DNA of 64,000 nt from Cupriavidus pampae (GCF_914271485.1 NZ_CAJZAG010000003.1:186001-250000); one strand, 5' to 3'. Counted from the first letter of the stretch, positions 8,174-16,660 are shown. Numbers and translations are program-made. Notes: generated from the sequence alone by a model not told the origin.

Positions 8174-8923
8174 TTACCCCTGGTCTGGCGCCGCCGAGGG
8201 GGCAACCGAAGCACCCTCGATACCATGCCGCTTGAGCGCTGCCGCGACGAAGCCGCTGGCCTTCATGTCCTCGACGAAGCGGCGCAGCAGCTCGACCACC
8301 GCTGACGGACGCGACTTCGGTACGCCCATCGCCTGCTGAATCACCATAAAACGGCCGGGCAGCAGACGCACGCCCGCCACGCGCTGCGCGTCGGCTTCGA
8401 GTTGCTGGCGCACGCCTGCCGCGACATCGAGGTTCTGTTCGAGAAAGGTGTCGACCACTGCCGGCGACGTCGGCGCGCGCACAATCTCGGCGTGCTTGAG
8501 CTCGCGCGTCAGATAGAGGTCATAGGCACTGCCCTTGCCGACGGTCACGCGCCGGCCGGGCTGATCGACCTCGGCGTTGTCGCGTAGCGGCGAATCGTCA
8601 CGCACCATATAGGCACCTTCGATCAGTACATACGGCGCCGTGAACGAGATGCCGGCCCCGCGCACGGGGTCGATCGCGAAGAAGCCGAAGTCCGCCTGCT
8701 CGTTCGTCACAGCATCCACCGACTTGCCTGCGGCATCGAACACCACCAGTTGCACGTCCATCCCGAGCCGGCGCGCGAACTCGCGCGCGAGGTCGATCGA
8801 CACCCCAAATGGCTTGCCGTCCGCGTCGAGCCTCGCGAGGATCGGGTTGCCGACGTTGATGGATGCCCGCAGGGCACCGGTGGGCGCCAGTTCGGCGATT
8901 AGCTGGGGATCGATGGCGGTCAT
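8174..8923 (-). CDS. Solute-binding protein family 3, without signal peptide
   Basis: A 249-aa protein of the bacterial extracellular solute-binding family 3 (amino-acid type): GALRASINVGNPILAR, GKPFGVSIDLAREFARRLGM, DFGFFAIDPVRGAGISFTAPYVLIEGAYMV and the hinge VGKGSAYDLYL. The ATG at 8923 is supported by aggaga 9 nt upstream, and this start gives no signal peptide. The longer frame upstream also shows no credible one. It may therefore be a cytoplasmic ligand-binding protein or a remnant of a transporter. No permease or ATPase is nearby. It is convergent with ribE (12 nt between stops) and divergent from ribBA. Confidence 0.8.
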   Translation of the reverse strand: MTAIDPQLIAELAPTGALRASINVGNPILARLDADGKPFGVSIDLAREFARRLGMDVQLVVFDAAGKSVDAVTNEQADFGFFAIDPVRGAGISFTAPYVLIEGAYMVRDDSPLRDNAEVDQPGRRVTVGKGSAYDLYLTRELKHAEIVRAPTSPAVVDTFLEQNLDVAAGVRQQLEADAQRVAGVRLLPGRFMVIQQAMGVPKSRPSAVVELLRRFVEDMKASGFVAAALKRHGIEGASVAPSAAPDQG

Positions 8924-9232
8924 GGACTCGGGTCTCCTGTCTTCCAGTGAATGGCTGCGGCCGGCCCTGGGGCGGGCCTGGCGAGCCACGCGTGTCCCAC
9001 ATGGCGCAATGCAGCAGACCCGATGGTACATGGCGAGGTACCGCAATTGCCAGTGCCTGTCCAGCGCCGGAAGCCCGCGGCGGCCGCGCTGTCGACGAGC
9101 CGGTTGGCGTACAATACCGGCCTTGATTCCCGGCCCTGAAGGCGCTGGCGCACGATTCCTCGAAACATCGATGCATCAGGCGCGCCGGGCCTCCCCTCTG
9201 GCCTCCGCCCTGTTTCCTGAGTTGCCCCTGCC
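8924..9232. other. Divergent intergenic region before ribBA, no FMN riboswitch seen
   Basis: This 309-nt stretch separates the solute-binding protein gene from ribBA and has no convincing ORF on either strand. A TACAAT hexamer at 9110-9115 could be the -10 of the ribBA promoter, but no good -35 lies 16-18 nt upstream. I looked for the conserved FMN-riboswitch core and did not find it. Confidence 0.5.
9110..9115 (+). promoter_or_regulatory. Possible -10 element for ribBA
   Basis: TACAAT about 118 nt before the ribBA start. It matches the sigma-70 -10 consensus at five of six positions; the -35 region is weak, so this is tentative. Confidence 0.35.
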
Positions 9233-10348
9233 ATGACAATCGCCCGCACCGAAGACATCATTGCCGACATCCGCGCCGGCCGCATGGTCATTCTTGTCGA
9301 TGAAGAAGATCGCGAGAACGAAGGGGATCTGGTCCTGGCCGCGGATTTCGTCACGCCCGAAGCCATCAATTTCATGGCCAAGTTCGGTCGCGGCCTGATC
9401 TGCCTGACGCTGACGGCCGAGCGTTGCCGCCAGCTGGACCTCCAGCCGATGGTCTCGCGCAACGGCACCGTGCACGGTACCAATTTCACGGTATCGATCG
9501 AGGCGGCCGAGGGCGTGACCACCGGCATCTCGGCGGCCGACCGCGCGCGCACCGTGCAGGCGGCAGTCGCTCGCGACGCCCGTGCGTCGGATCTGGTTCA
9601 GCCCGGCCATATCTTCCCGCTCACGGCCCAGCCCGGCGGCGTGTTGATCCGCGCCGGCCATACGGAAGCCGGTTGCGACCTCGGCGCGCTGGCCGGCCTG
9701 ACCCCGGCTGCCGTCATCTGCGAAATCATGAAAGACGACGGCACCATGGCGCGGCTGCCGGACCTGATCGAGTTCGCGCACGAGCACAACCTCAAGATCG
9801 GCACGATCGCGGACCTGATCCACTACCGCAGCCGTACTGAAAGCATGATCGAACGCATGGGCGAACGCGCCATGCAGACGCCCTTCGGCAACTTCCGCAC
9901 GGTGGCCTATCGCGACAAGGCCAGCGGCCGCGCGCATCTGGCGCTGGTCAAGGGCGAGCCGCACCGCGAGCGCGAAACGCTCGTCCGCGTGCACGAGCCG
10001 CTGTCCGTGCTGGACGTGCTCGAAACCTCGCGCACCACGCACTCGTGGAGTGTCGCGGCCGCGCTCGAGGCGGTGGGCCGTTCGGAAGCCGGCGTGGTGG
10101 TACTGCTGAACTGCGGCGATTCCGCGGATCAACTGCTCGCACAGTTCTCGGCCCTCGACGCGCCGCAGGAGCGTCCGCGCCGCAAGCCGGACCTGCTGAT
10201 CTACGGCGTGGGCGCACAGATCCTGCGCGATATCGGCGTGGGCAAGATGCGCGTGCTGGGCTCGCCACAGAAGATGCCGAGCATGACCGGTTACGATCTC
10301 GAGGTTACCGGCTGCCAGCCGATGGACGGCCAGGCGTCCTGCGACTAA
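9233..10348 (+). CDS. ribBA: 3,4-dihydroxy-2-butanone-4-phosphate synthase with degenerate GTP cyclohydrolase II domain
   Basis: A 371-aa fusion protein. The N-terminal 205 residues form the RibB domain, which converts ribulose 5-phosphate to the four-carbon unit of riboflavin: [12 protein letters not shown] acidic loop near residues 23-34, [18 protein letters not shown], and [11 protein letters not shown]. The C-terminal half is related to RibA but lacks the zinc-binding cysteine cluster (the region [20 protein letters not shown] has none), so it is probably not an active GTP cyclohydrolase II. A separate ribA would then be needed elsewhere in the genome. ribH follows after 109 nt. Confidence 0.9.
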   Translation: MTIARTEDIIADIRAGRMVILVDEEDRENEGDLVLAADFVTPEAINFMAKFGRGLICLTLTAERCRQLDLQPMVSRNGTVHGTNFTVSIEAAEGVTTGISAADRARTVQAAVARDARASDLVQPGHIFPLTAQPGGVLIRAGHTEAGCDLGALAGLTPAAVICEIMKDDGTMARLPDLIEFAHEHNLKIGTIADLIHYRSRTESMIERMGERAMQTPFGNFRTVAYRDKASGRAHLALVKGEPHRERETLVRVHEPLSVLDVLETSRTTHSWSVAAALEAVGRSEAGVVVLLNCGDSADQLLAQFSALDAPQERPRRKPDLLIYGVGAQILRDIGVGKMRVLGSPQKMPSMTGYDLEVTGCQPMDGQASCD

Positions 10349-10457
10349 GGTCCTGCGACTGAGTCAGCAGCATCGATCAACAGACATCGATTTACGACAG
10401 GACCGGGCCGCCCAGGCGCCGCCCGGCACCGCCAACCGAACAACAGGAGAAATGACA

Positions 10458-10964
10458 ATGGATCACGGCTTCTACCCCAGCAACATGGATGGTGAAGGCC
10501 TGCGCATTGGTATCGTGCAGGGCCGTTTCAACGAACCGGTCTGCGACGAACTGCGCGAAGCCTGCGTGGCCGAGCTCGAGAAGCTTGGCGTGGAAGGCGA
10601 GGACACGCTGGTCGTGACCGTGCCGGGCGCGCTGGAGATTCCGCTGGCACTGCAGAAAATGGCCGAAAGCGGCCAGTTCGACGCGCTGATCGCGCTGGGC
10701 GCCGTCATTCGCGGCGAAACGTACCACTTCGAACTGGTGTCGAACGAGTCCGGCGAGGGCATCACCCGCGTCGGCCTGGACTTCAACCTGCCGATCGCCA
10801 ATGGCATCCTGACCGTCGATACCGACGCCCAGGCCCATGCGCGCACGCGCGAGAAGGGTCGCGACTGCGCCCGCGCGGCCGTGGAAATGGCCAATCTGGT
10901 GGCGGCACTGGACTCGCTGCGCGAGCAGGATCGCGACGAAGACGACGAGGACGATGATGAGTGA
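10458..10964 (+). CDS. ribH: 6,7-dimethyl-8-ribityllumazine synthase
   Basis: A 168-aa protein that condenses the RibB and RibD pathway products to lumazine, the penultimate step to riboflavin; the family forms pentamers or icosahedral shells. Diagnostic stretches are [28 protein letters not shown] and [21 protein letters not shown] 10458 is chosen over ATG 10452 because aggaga lies 7 nt before it and only 1 nt before the other. The C-terminus carries an extended acidic tail ([14 protein letters not shown]) beyond the usual fold. It overlaps nusB by 8 nt. Confidence 0.95.
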   Translation: MDHGFYPSNMDGEGLRIGIVQGRFNEPVCDELREACVAELEKLGVEGEDTLVVTVPGALEIPLALQKMAESGQFDALIALGAVIRGETYHFELVSNESGEGITRVGLDFNLPIANGILTVDTDAQAHARTREKGRDCARAAVEMANLVAALDSLREQDRDEDDEDDDE

Positions 10965-11460
10965 CACGCGCGATACCGGCGATCAGGCCGGCAAGCCGGG
11001 CCAGGCCGCTCGCCCCGAGCCCAAGGCACCGCCGAAGAGCGCGCGCCGCCGCTCGCGCGAGCTGGCGCTGCAGGGCCTCTATCAGTGGCTGCTGAACCGC
11101 AACGACATCGGCGCGATTCAGGCTCACCTGCATGACGCTCAGGGCTTCAATAAGGCCGATCGTGAACACTTCGACGCGCTGCTCAATGGTGCCGTGCGTG
11201 AAGAAGGACATCTGACGGCTGCCTTCGAGCCGTTCCTGGATCGTCCCGTGGCCGAACTGTCGCCGGTGGAGCGCGCGGCGCTGCTGGTTGGCAGCTACGA
11301 ACTCGTGCACTGCCTCGACATTCCGTACAAGGTCGTGATCAACGAGGCCGTGGAGCTGACCAAGACGTTCGGCGGCGTGGAAGGCTACAAGTATGTGAAC
11401 GGCGTGCTGGACAAGCTGGCCGCCCAGGTACGCGCGCCCGAAGTGGCCGCCCGCCGTTGA
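10957..11460 (+). CDS. nusB: Transcription antitermination factor NusB
   Basis: A 167-aa all-helical RNA-binding protein that joins NusE (S10) at boxA to prevent termination in rRNA operons. Family hallmarks are [15 protein letters not shown] near the N-terminus and [32 protein letters not shown] and [12 protein letters not shown] 30-residue charged N-terminal extension precedes the domain. ATG 10957 is chosen over the adjacent ATG 10954 for its spacing to gagg. The ribH-nusB overlap is a widely conserved arrangement. Confidence 0.95.
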   Translation: MSDTRDTGDQAGKPGQAARPEPKAPPKSARRRSRELALQGLYQWLLNRNDIGAIQAHLHDAQGFNKADREHFDALLNGAVREEGHLTAAFEPFLDRPVAELSPVERAALLVGSYELVHCLDIPYKVVINEAVELTKTFGGVEGYKYVNGVLDKLAAQVRAPEVAARR

Positions 11461-11470
11461 GTTGACCCGC

Positions 11471-12652
11471 ATGGACGCCAGGCATATCGCCACGGCCGCA
11501 CGGCTGGCCCATATCGAGCCGTTCCATGTCATGGAACTGGCCAAGCAGGCAGCCGAACTCGAGCGTGCCGGCCGCCATGTGATCCACATGGGCATCGGCG
11601 AGCCGGATTTCACCGCGGCCGCCCCGGTCATCCATGCCGCGGAAGCGGCGATGCGGCGCGGAGTGACGCAGTACACCGGCGCGCTCGGCATCCACGCGCT
11701 GCGCGAGGCCATTGCCGGGTACTACAAGACCGCTTACGGCATCGATATCCCCGAGCGACGCGTGATCGTCACGGCCGGCGCTTCAGGTGCCCTGCTGCTG
11801 GCGTGCGCGGTGCTGGTCGAGATCGGCGCCGAGGTGCTGATGCCGGACCCCAGCTATCCGTGCAACCGCCATTTCGTCGCGGCGTTCGACGGTTTCGCCC
11901 GCATGATCCCGAGTGGCCCGGCGGAACGCTTTCAGCTGACGGCCGAGCAGGTGGTCGCCAATTGGGGGCCCGATACGCGCGGCGTGCTGCTGGCCTCGCC
12001 GTCCAATCCGACCGGCACATCGATCCTGCCCGAGGAACTGCGCAAGATCCTCGCGGAGGTGCGCGAACGTAACGGCTTTGCGATCGTCGACGAGATCTAC
12101 CAGGGCCTGTCCTACGACGCGCCCCCGGTCTCGGCGCTGTCCCTCGATGACAACGTCGTCACGGTGAACAGCTTCTCGAAGTACTTCAACATGACCGGCT
12201 GGCGTCTCGGCTGGCTCGTGGTGCCCGACGCGCTGGTATCGGCGTTTGAGAAGGTGGCGCAGAACCTGTTTATCTGTGCGTCCGCCGTAGCACAGCACGC
12301 CGCCCTCGCCTGCTTCTCACCCGCGGCGCTGGAGATCTACGACGCGCGCAAGGCGGAATTCCACCGCCGCCGCGACGCGATCGTGCCGGCACTGGAGGCG
12401 CTGGGTCTGCGTGTGCCCGTCAAACCCGACGGCGCGTTCTATGTCTACGCCGACTGCCGCCACATCAACCACCCGTTCGCGGGCGACGCGGACCGGCTTA
12501 CGCAGGCAATCCTGCACGACGCGGGCGTGGTGCTGGTGCCGGGCACGGACTTCGGCCCCCACACCGCGCGCGACTACCTGCGCATCTCCTACGCGACGTC
12601 GATGGAAAACATCGAGGAAGCGATGCAGCGACTGCATCATTTCCTGCGGTAG
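11471..12652 (+). CDS. Class I/II PLP-dependent aminotransferase
   Basis: A 393-aa fold-type I aminotransferase of the aspartate/alanine aminotransferase group. Seen: HMGIGEPDFTAA, TAGASGALLLA (phosphate binding), PSNPTGT, VDEIYQGLSYD (pyridine-N-binding Asp), SFSKYFNMTGWRLGW with the Schiff-base lysine, and the C-terminal LRISYATS arginine that binds the substrate carboxylate. Starts 10 nt after nusB, so probably cotranscribed with rib/nusB genes. The substrate cannot be assigned; an alanine- or aspartate-type transaminase is likely. Confidence 0.9.
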   Translation: MDARHIATAARLAHIEPFHVMELAKQAAELERAGRHVIHMGIGEPDFTAAAPVIHAAEAAMRRGVTQYTGALGIHALREAIAGYYKTAYGIDIPERRVIVTAGASGALLLACAVLVEIGAEVLMPDPSYPCNRHFVAAFDGFARMIPSGPAERFQLTAEQVVANWGPDTRGVLLASPSNPTGTSILPEELRKILAEVRERNGFAIVDEIYQGLSYDAPPVSALSLDDNVVTVNSFSKYFNMTGWRLGWLVVPDALVSAFEKVAQNLFICASAVAQHAALACFSPAALEIYDARKAEFHRRRDAIVPALEALGLRVPVKPDGAFYVYADCRHINHPFAGDADRLTQAILHDAGVVLVPGTDFGPHTARDYLRISYATSMENIEEAMQRLHHFLR

Positions 12653-12698
12653 GAACGCTCTGCGCAAGGTCGGTCTGCCGTCTGCATGTGTAGTAATC

Positions 12699-12704
12699 TA
12701 TACT
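12699..12704 (+). promoter_or_regulatory. Possible -10 element of the oxygenase-FkbM-GT2 cassette
   Basis: TATACT in the short AT-richer gap after the aminotransferase gene, about 40 nt before the GTG at 12744. Transcription from here would start downstream of the in-frame ATG at 12708, which supports GTG as the translation start. The -35 is poor. Confidence 0.4.
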
Positions 12705-12743
12705 TTAATGCTGCGGTGCAAAGCCGCAATCAATGGGGACGCC

Positions 12744-13511
12744 GTGAAGATTAATTTTGTGAATGCCGCCGAATGGCAAACCTTCGTCAAAGAGCCCAAT
12801 CTCTTGATCGACAGAATCGAGAAGGAAGTGTTCATTGTGCGAAACTTCATGAATCCGCGGCTCGTCGACGAATTCAAGCAATTCTGCCTGCAATTTTCCA
12901 GCGAGAAAGACGCCTCGTGGCATCCGTGCCTCGACAACTGCCCGGACTATCATCGGATTCATCATCAGTATCCGCAGGCGTTTGTTAAATCGACTCAACA
13001 TGGATACTACTTTCATCCATGGAACGAGAATTTCGCTAGATTGATGACCTTCTCTGGCTTCGAGGAGATATTCGAGCTAAAAGCACGCGCCGCGGGGTCC
13101 CACTTCTCGGCTTTCTCGAAGAACCTGCCTTCACAGGGACCCATTGTACGGATCGTTAGCCATCAATATCCGCCCGGCGGAGGTGGACAGGAAGAACATA
13201 TCGATCCTGTGTCGCCGTTTGCGAAAGTGCAGACCATCATCCAGGCGGCAGATCCGGGCCTTGACTACCACACGGGCGGCCTGTACATCAACGATCCCGA
13301 ATTTGGGGTCGTGAATATCGATCCGCTGACGAGGAAAGGCGATCTCATCCTGGCCTCCCCAGGAGTCAAACACGGCGTCGCGCCAATCGATGATGATCAG
13401 GAACTGCAATGGGACACGACAAAGGGTCGTTGGATCATCATGCCAATTATCATTCACTCTGATCATGTGAAGGATATTTCTTTAAAGCCCTACCAGACCA
13501 CTAACTCATGA
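12744..13511 (+). CDS. Putative 2-oxoglutarate/Fe(II)-dependent oxygenase
   Basis: A 255-aa protein. It shows a plausible double-stranded beta-helix metal site: H152-x-D154 (QEEHIDP), distal H210 (GVKHGVAP) and an arginine near 229 (KGRWIIM) that could bind 2-oxoglutarate; the wide His-Arg spacing is atypical. GTG 12744 follows a weak gggga; an upstream ATG at 12708 would add 12 residues. It overlaps the FkbM gene by 4 nt (ATGA). The DNA is visibly more AT-rich than the flanks. It may hydroxylate a sugar, lipid or protein made or modified by its partners; the substrate is unknown. Confidence 0.6.
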   Translation: MKINFVNAAEWQTFVKEPNLLIDRIEKEVFIVRNFMNPRLVDEFKQFCLQFSSEKDASWHPCLDNCPDYHRIHHQYPQAFVKSTQHGYYFHPWNENFARLMTFSGFEEIFELKARAAGSHFSAFSKNLPSQGPIVRIVSHQYPPGGGGQEEHIDPVSPFAKVQTIIQAADPGLDYHTGGLYINDPEFGVVNIDPLTRKGDLILASPGVKHGVAPIDDDQELQWDTTKGRWIIMPIIIHSDHVKDISLKPYQTTNS

Positions 13512-14209
13512 AGAAGCTCATCCTCGTCGACGACCACGATCTCTGCATTCGTACGTTCCTGAAGGAGATTGATGACATAGGCATCCTGGGCGATGCCCGA
13601 GGCGTCCTTCATGTAGGCGCTCACATGGGCGAAGAAGTACGCGCATATAAAGATTTTTCCTGCAACCCTATCTATCTCGTCGAAGCAAATCCTGAAATTT
13701 TGCCGAAATTAGCCGAAAAATTTAAGGCCGACGACGATGTTCAAATTCTCTCCACTGCTGTGGGAAGCAAGAACGGGACGACTGAGTTTGTAGTTCATCG
13801 CACGAAGAAGGGAGGAATGGAGTCTTCCGGCCTCCTCAACCTCGAGAAACTTGGGACGATCGTCCCAGTTTTTGAATCAGAGTCCAAATATCAGGTACCA
13901 GTCACGACCATCGATAGCTTGGCTGAGAGTTTGAACCTTGCCGGTCGCATCGGCTTGATGGTTCTTGATATTCAAGGCGCGGAAATGATGGCGTTATCTG
14001 GCGCGAGTGCATTTCTGCAGCAAGTGGATGCCGTGATTTGCGAAGTGAATCTAATCAGAAACTATGAATCCTGCCCACTCGAGGAGGATATAGATCGCAT
14101 ATTTGCTGAGGCGGGCTTCGTCAAGCAAATGGGGATTTATCATGAACTATATGATGCGACTGGTCGGTTCCCCGCTTGGGGCGAATGTCTCTGGCATAGG
14201 CAGCGATAA
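13508..14209 (+). CDS. FkbM-family methyltransferase
   Basis: A 233-aa SAM-dependent methyltransferase of the FkbM type: GVLHVGAHMGEEV (SAM-binding Gly-rich loop), IYLVEANPEILPKL, ILSTAVGSKNGTTEF, VTTIDSLAE and MVLDIQGAEMMAL. Such enzymes O-methylate sugars and other hydroxyls and are frequent in glycan clusters. Its ATG overlaps the oxygenase stop and the GT2 gene starts 2 nt after its own stop, so the three genes form a tight unit. Codon use is AT-richer than the surrounding housekeeping genes, pointing to horizontal transfer. Confidence 0.85.
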   Translation: MKKLILVDDHDLCIRTFLKEIDDIGILGDARGVLHVGAHMGEEVRAYKDFSCNPIYLVEANPEILPKLAEKFKADDDVQILSTAVGSKNGTTEFVVHRTKKGGMESSGLLNLEKLGTIVPVFESESKYQVPVTTIDSLAESLNLAGRIGLMVLDIQGAEMMALSGASAFLQQVDAVICEVNLIRNYESCPLEEDIDRIFAEAGFVKQMGIYHELYDATGRFPAWGECLWHRQR

Positions 14210-14211
14210 CA

Positions 14212-15180
14212 ATGCGACAGGAAAACGCTTCAATGCCGAAACTGTCGGTCGTAACAACACTCTACAAATCAGCACCGTTTCTTGATGCCTTCTACAGGCG
14301 AATCATGGCGGAAATCTCAAAGCTGGCCGTGAGCTACGAGATCATCTTCGTCAATGATGGATCGCCCGACAATTCACTGGACATTGCCCTGGATCTTCAG
14401 CGCATCGACGATCGAGTGATTATTCTCGATCTGTCGCGGAATTTCGGACACCATAAAGCAATTATGGAAGGGCTTTCTTACGCCCGGGGGGAGAGAATTT
14501 TTCTGATCGATTGCGATCTCGAGGAGCCTCCAGAAACCCTCGGTGCCTTCTACGAAACATTCCATGTAGAAGACTGCGATGTCGTCTACGGCGTTCAGGA
14601 AACCAGAAAGGGCAAGTGGTTCGAAAGAGTCAGTGGGGCGGCGTTTTACAAGCTGTTCAACTATCTCTCGGACACCATGGTCCCCGAGAATTGGACGATC
14701 GCGCGAATCATGTCTCGTCGCTACGTCCGGTCTCTCGTGCAATTCAAAGAGGAGACCATGTTTCTTGGGGGGATCATGTCCGCGGTGGGCTATCGGCAGA
14801 TTCCTCTTGTCATCAAGAAGCACCACAAGGGTACGACCACCTATACGCTCAAGCGGAAGATCACGGCGTTTACATCAGCCGTAACGTCGTTCAGTGAAAA
14901 ACCGTTGAAGCTGGTTTTCTACGCGGGGTTATGCATCTCCGGCATTTCATTCACGTATGCGCTCTGGTTGGTCGTGCAAAAATTCCTTTTCGGAATCCCG
15001 GTAAACGGCTGGACAACGCTCGCAGTCTCCATCTGGATGATCGGTGGACTAGTAATGCTATTTCTCGGAATCATCGGCATTTACATCGCGAAGATTTTTC
15101 TTCAGACAAAGCATCGACCGGTGTCCGTCATCAGGAATATCTACAGGACGAACGGCGAACAGGATCTGCCTGTTCACTAA
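14212..15180 (+). CDS. Membrane-associated GT2 glycosyltransferase (DPM1/GtrB-like)
   Basis: A 322-aa protein with an N-terminal GT-A domain (LSVVTTLYKS, IIFVNDGSPDNS, LSRNFGHHKAIMEGL, FLIDCDLEEPPE) and two C-terminal membrane helices (around LKLVFYAGLCISGISF and IWMIGGLVMLFLGIIGIYI). This is the architecture of polyprenyl-phosphate sugar synthases such as GtrB/ArnC, which load a sugar on undecaprenyl phosphate for periplasmic transfer. ATG 14212 abuts the previous gene; ATG 14233 (agga 9 nt upstream) is an alternative start. Last gene of the AT-richer cassette. Donor sugar unknown; no GtrA flippase or GT-C partner adjoins it. Confidence 0.85.
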   Translation: MRQENASMPKLSVVTTLYKSAPFLDAFYRRIMAEISKLAVSYEIIFVNDGSPDNSLDIALDLQRIDDRVIILDLSRNFGHHKAIMEGLSYARGERIFLIDCDLEEPPETLGAFYETFHVEDCDVVYGVQETRKGKWFERVSGAAFYKLFNYLSDTMVPENWTIARIMSRRYVRSLVQFKEETMFLGGIMSAVGYRQIPLVIKKHHKGTTTYTLKRKITAFTSAVTSFSEKPLKLVFYAGLCISGISFTYALWLVVQKFLFGIPVNGWTTLAVSIWMIGGLVMLFLGIIGIYIAKIFLQTKHRPVSVIRNIYRTNGEQDLPVH

Positions 15181-15203
15181 GAGTACTTAGCATCGCCGAG
15201 ACA

Positions 15204-15242
15204 AAAAAGGCTGAATCCTTATCCAGGATTCAGCCTTTTTAT
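15204..15242. terminator. Strong bidirectional rho-independent terminator
   Basis: A perfect inverted repeat with arms at 15204-15218 and 15226-15240 and a 7-nt loop. The GC core (ggctgaatcc) is flanked by an A-run on the left and a T-run on the right, so it can stop both the GT2 transcript (plus) and the transglycosylase transcript (minus), which converge here. Confidence 0.95.
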
Positions 15243-15284
15243 TCCATCTTATAGAGGCATTTAACTCAGCGCCTCAGCCATCAT

Positions 15285-16346
15285 TCAGGCCGCCTGTGCT
15301 GTGCTGCCAGAAGCCTCAAGCTTCTCGGACGCGGGCCGATCGGCTTGTGTCTTGCCGTCGTTCGGCTTGGCTGGCGCCGGATCGGCTGAGAGGCCGAGCA
15401 GCGCGCGCAGTCGCGCACGTTCCGCCAGCACCTTCGCACCGTAGCCACCGTCGCCGGTCGAAGTCGAACCGACGTAGAAGCGCAGACCGCCCTCGATCGA
15501 GCCGGCACGTGCGATGCAATCCTTGAGCACGAGCGCGCCAATCTTGATATTGGCGTACGGATTCAGCGCTTCGGTCACACCGCCCACGGCCTCGTACTTG
15601 TCCGAGTGAACCTTGGTCATGACCTGCATCAGGCCCTGCGCACCCACGCCGCTCTCGGCGTACGGGTTGAAGCTGGACTCGATCGCGATCACGCCGAGGA
15701 TCAGCAGCGGGTCGATGCCGACCTCGCGGCCAGTCATGTATGCCGCCTTGACGAGCTGTCCCGTCGCCTGCGACGCCACGCGGTACTTACGCGCGATGTA
15801 CTCGGCAACGGTTGCCTGTTCACGCGCGGTGCCAAGCGTCGCCGAGTTGCGTGCATCCAGCGTGACGCGCTGCACCGGAATCTGTGCCGCCAGGTGCGCC
15901 ACCGAGGGCACCTTCGCCGCCGACTTCACACCCCACTCGTCCACGCCGGAGACGGTCGGCAGACCGGCCGTCGTAGCATTCACACCCGCATTCAGCCGTG
16001 CGGCAGACGCGTCGGCGGAAGCCGCCGGCACACCGTTGTTGGCATGGGCCGAAGGCACCGCCGCGCCGATCAGCACAGAAGGCGCTTCCTTGCCAGCCAG
16101 CGCACCGGCCAGCGAGGTACGCCATTGCTGGCTGACCGTCAGCGAGACCGCCGCAGCCACCGACAGCACGCCCAGGCTGTTCAGCGTGTACTTCAAGGTC
16201 ATGCGGCCGCCACGCAGGGCACGGCTCGCAACCGGGTGAGCCAGACGCAATTGCAACGGCCCATTGACACCGGGTACCGGACGTCTGAGACGGACCTGCA
16301 ATGCCCGCCCGACGCCGGGAAGATGAAGGGTTTTCCAACCGCTCAT
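15285..16346 (-). CDS. Lytic transglycosylase, SLT domain
   Basis: A 353-aa protein whose C-terminal half is an SLT-type lysozyme-like domain cleaving the MurNAc-GlcNAc bond with 1,6-anhydro product. The catalytic Glu is in GVIAIESSFNPYAES, followed by GAQGLMQVM and NPYANIKIGALVLKD. A membrane segment (LNSLGVLSVAAAVSLTV) follows a long basic N-terminus, so it is likely an inner-membrane-anchored or exported enzyme. ATG 16346 is chosen because ggagg lies 5 nt upstream; longer ORF starts lack this. The C-terminal tail is Ala/Pro/Lys-rich and low complexity. Confidence 0.9.
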   Translation of the reverse strand: MSGWKTLHLPGVGRALQVRLRRPVPGVNGPLQLRLAHPVASRALRGGRMTLKYTLNSLGVLSVAAAVSLTVSQQWRTSLAGALAGKEAPSVLIGAAVPSAHANNGVPAASADASAARLNAGVNATTAGLPTVSGVDEWGVKSAAKVPSVAHLAAQIPVQRVTLDARNSATLGTAREQATVAEYIARKYRVASQATGQLVKAAYMTGREVGIDPLLILGVIAIESSFNPYAESGVGAQGLMQVMTKVHSDKYEAVGGVTEALNPYANIKIGALVLKDCIARAGSIEGGLRFYVGSTSTGDGGYGAKVLAERARLRALLGLSADPAPAKPNDGKTQADRPASEKLEASGSTAQAA

Positions 16347-16604
16347 ACTTACCTCCATCCGCTGTCCGCTGCAGGCGCAGGTGTTACCACCGCGCAAGCC
16401 CGATCTCAACGTATTCAAGTAAGGATGCCGCGTCCATCTAGCAGGTGATGGCCAGCATCTGTTGGCAGGGCGCTTCCCGTGCGCCCAACGTGAAACAGGG
16501 TACGCTCTTGGGGAAACGCGCCCTGCCGCTAATCTTGCTACGCATACTCACCGCACGGCTTTTATTGCCAGCGGTGTGCTGAGGTGATGAGTGCATCGGG
16601 CGAC

Positions 16605-16645
16605 GGCTTTTTCTGCAGCACCCACTTGACAGTGGGATAAAAGCC
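16605..16645. repeat. Nested inverted repeat in intergenic region
   Basis: Inner arms CCCACT (16621-16626) and AGTGGG (16631-16636) with a TGAC loop; outer arms GGCTTTT (16605-16611) and AAAAGCC (16639-16645). The outer arms are separated from the inner hairpin by an unpaired stretch on the left. It could be an RNA structure or a terminator-like element in either direction. Confidence 0.5.
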
Positions 16646-16647
16646 AT

Positions 16648-16660
16648 GTTGCGACGCAAC
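16648..16660. repeat. 13-nt palindrome, possible operator
   Basis: GTTGCG-A-CGCAAC, a perfect inverted repeat with a 1-nt centre, extendable by one T-A pair each side. It adjoins the AT-rich part of the ubiD/transglycosylase intergenic region, so it could be a dimeric regulator site; no regulator is identified. Confidence 0.35.

Noticed and set aside
9047..9232. FMN riboswitch upstream of ribBA
   Set aside because: The conserved RFN core was not found in the leader; only a candidate -10 is present.
12708..12743. ATG at 12708 as start of the oxygenase gene
   Set aside because: It lies only a few bases after the candidate -10, so the transcript would probably not include it; GTG 12744 is preferred though its Shine-Dalgarno is weak.
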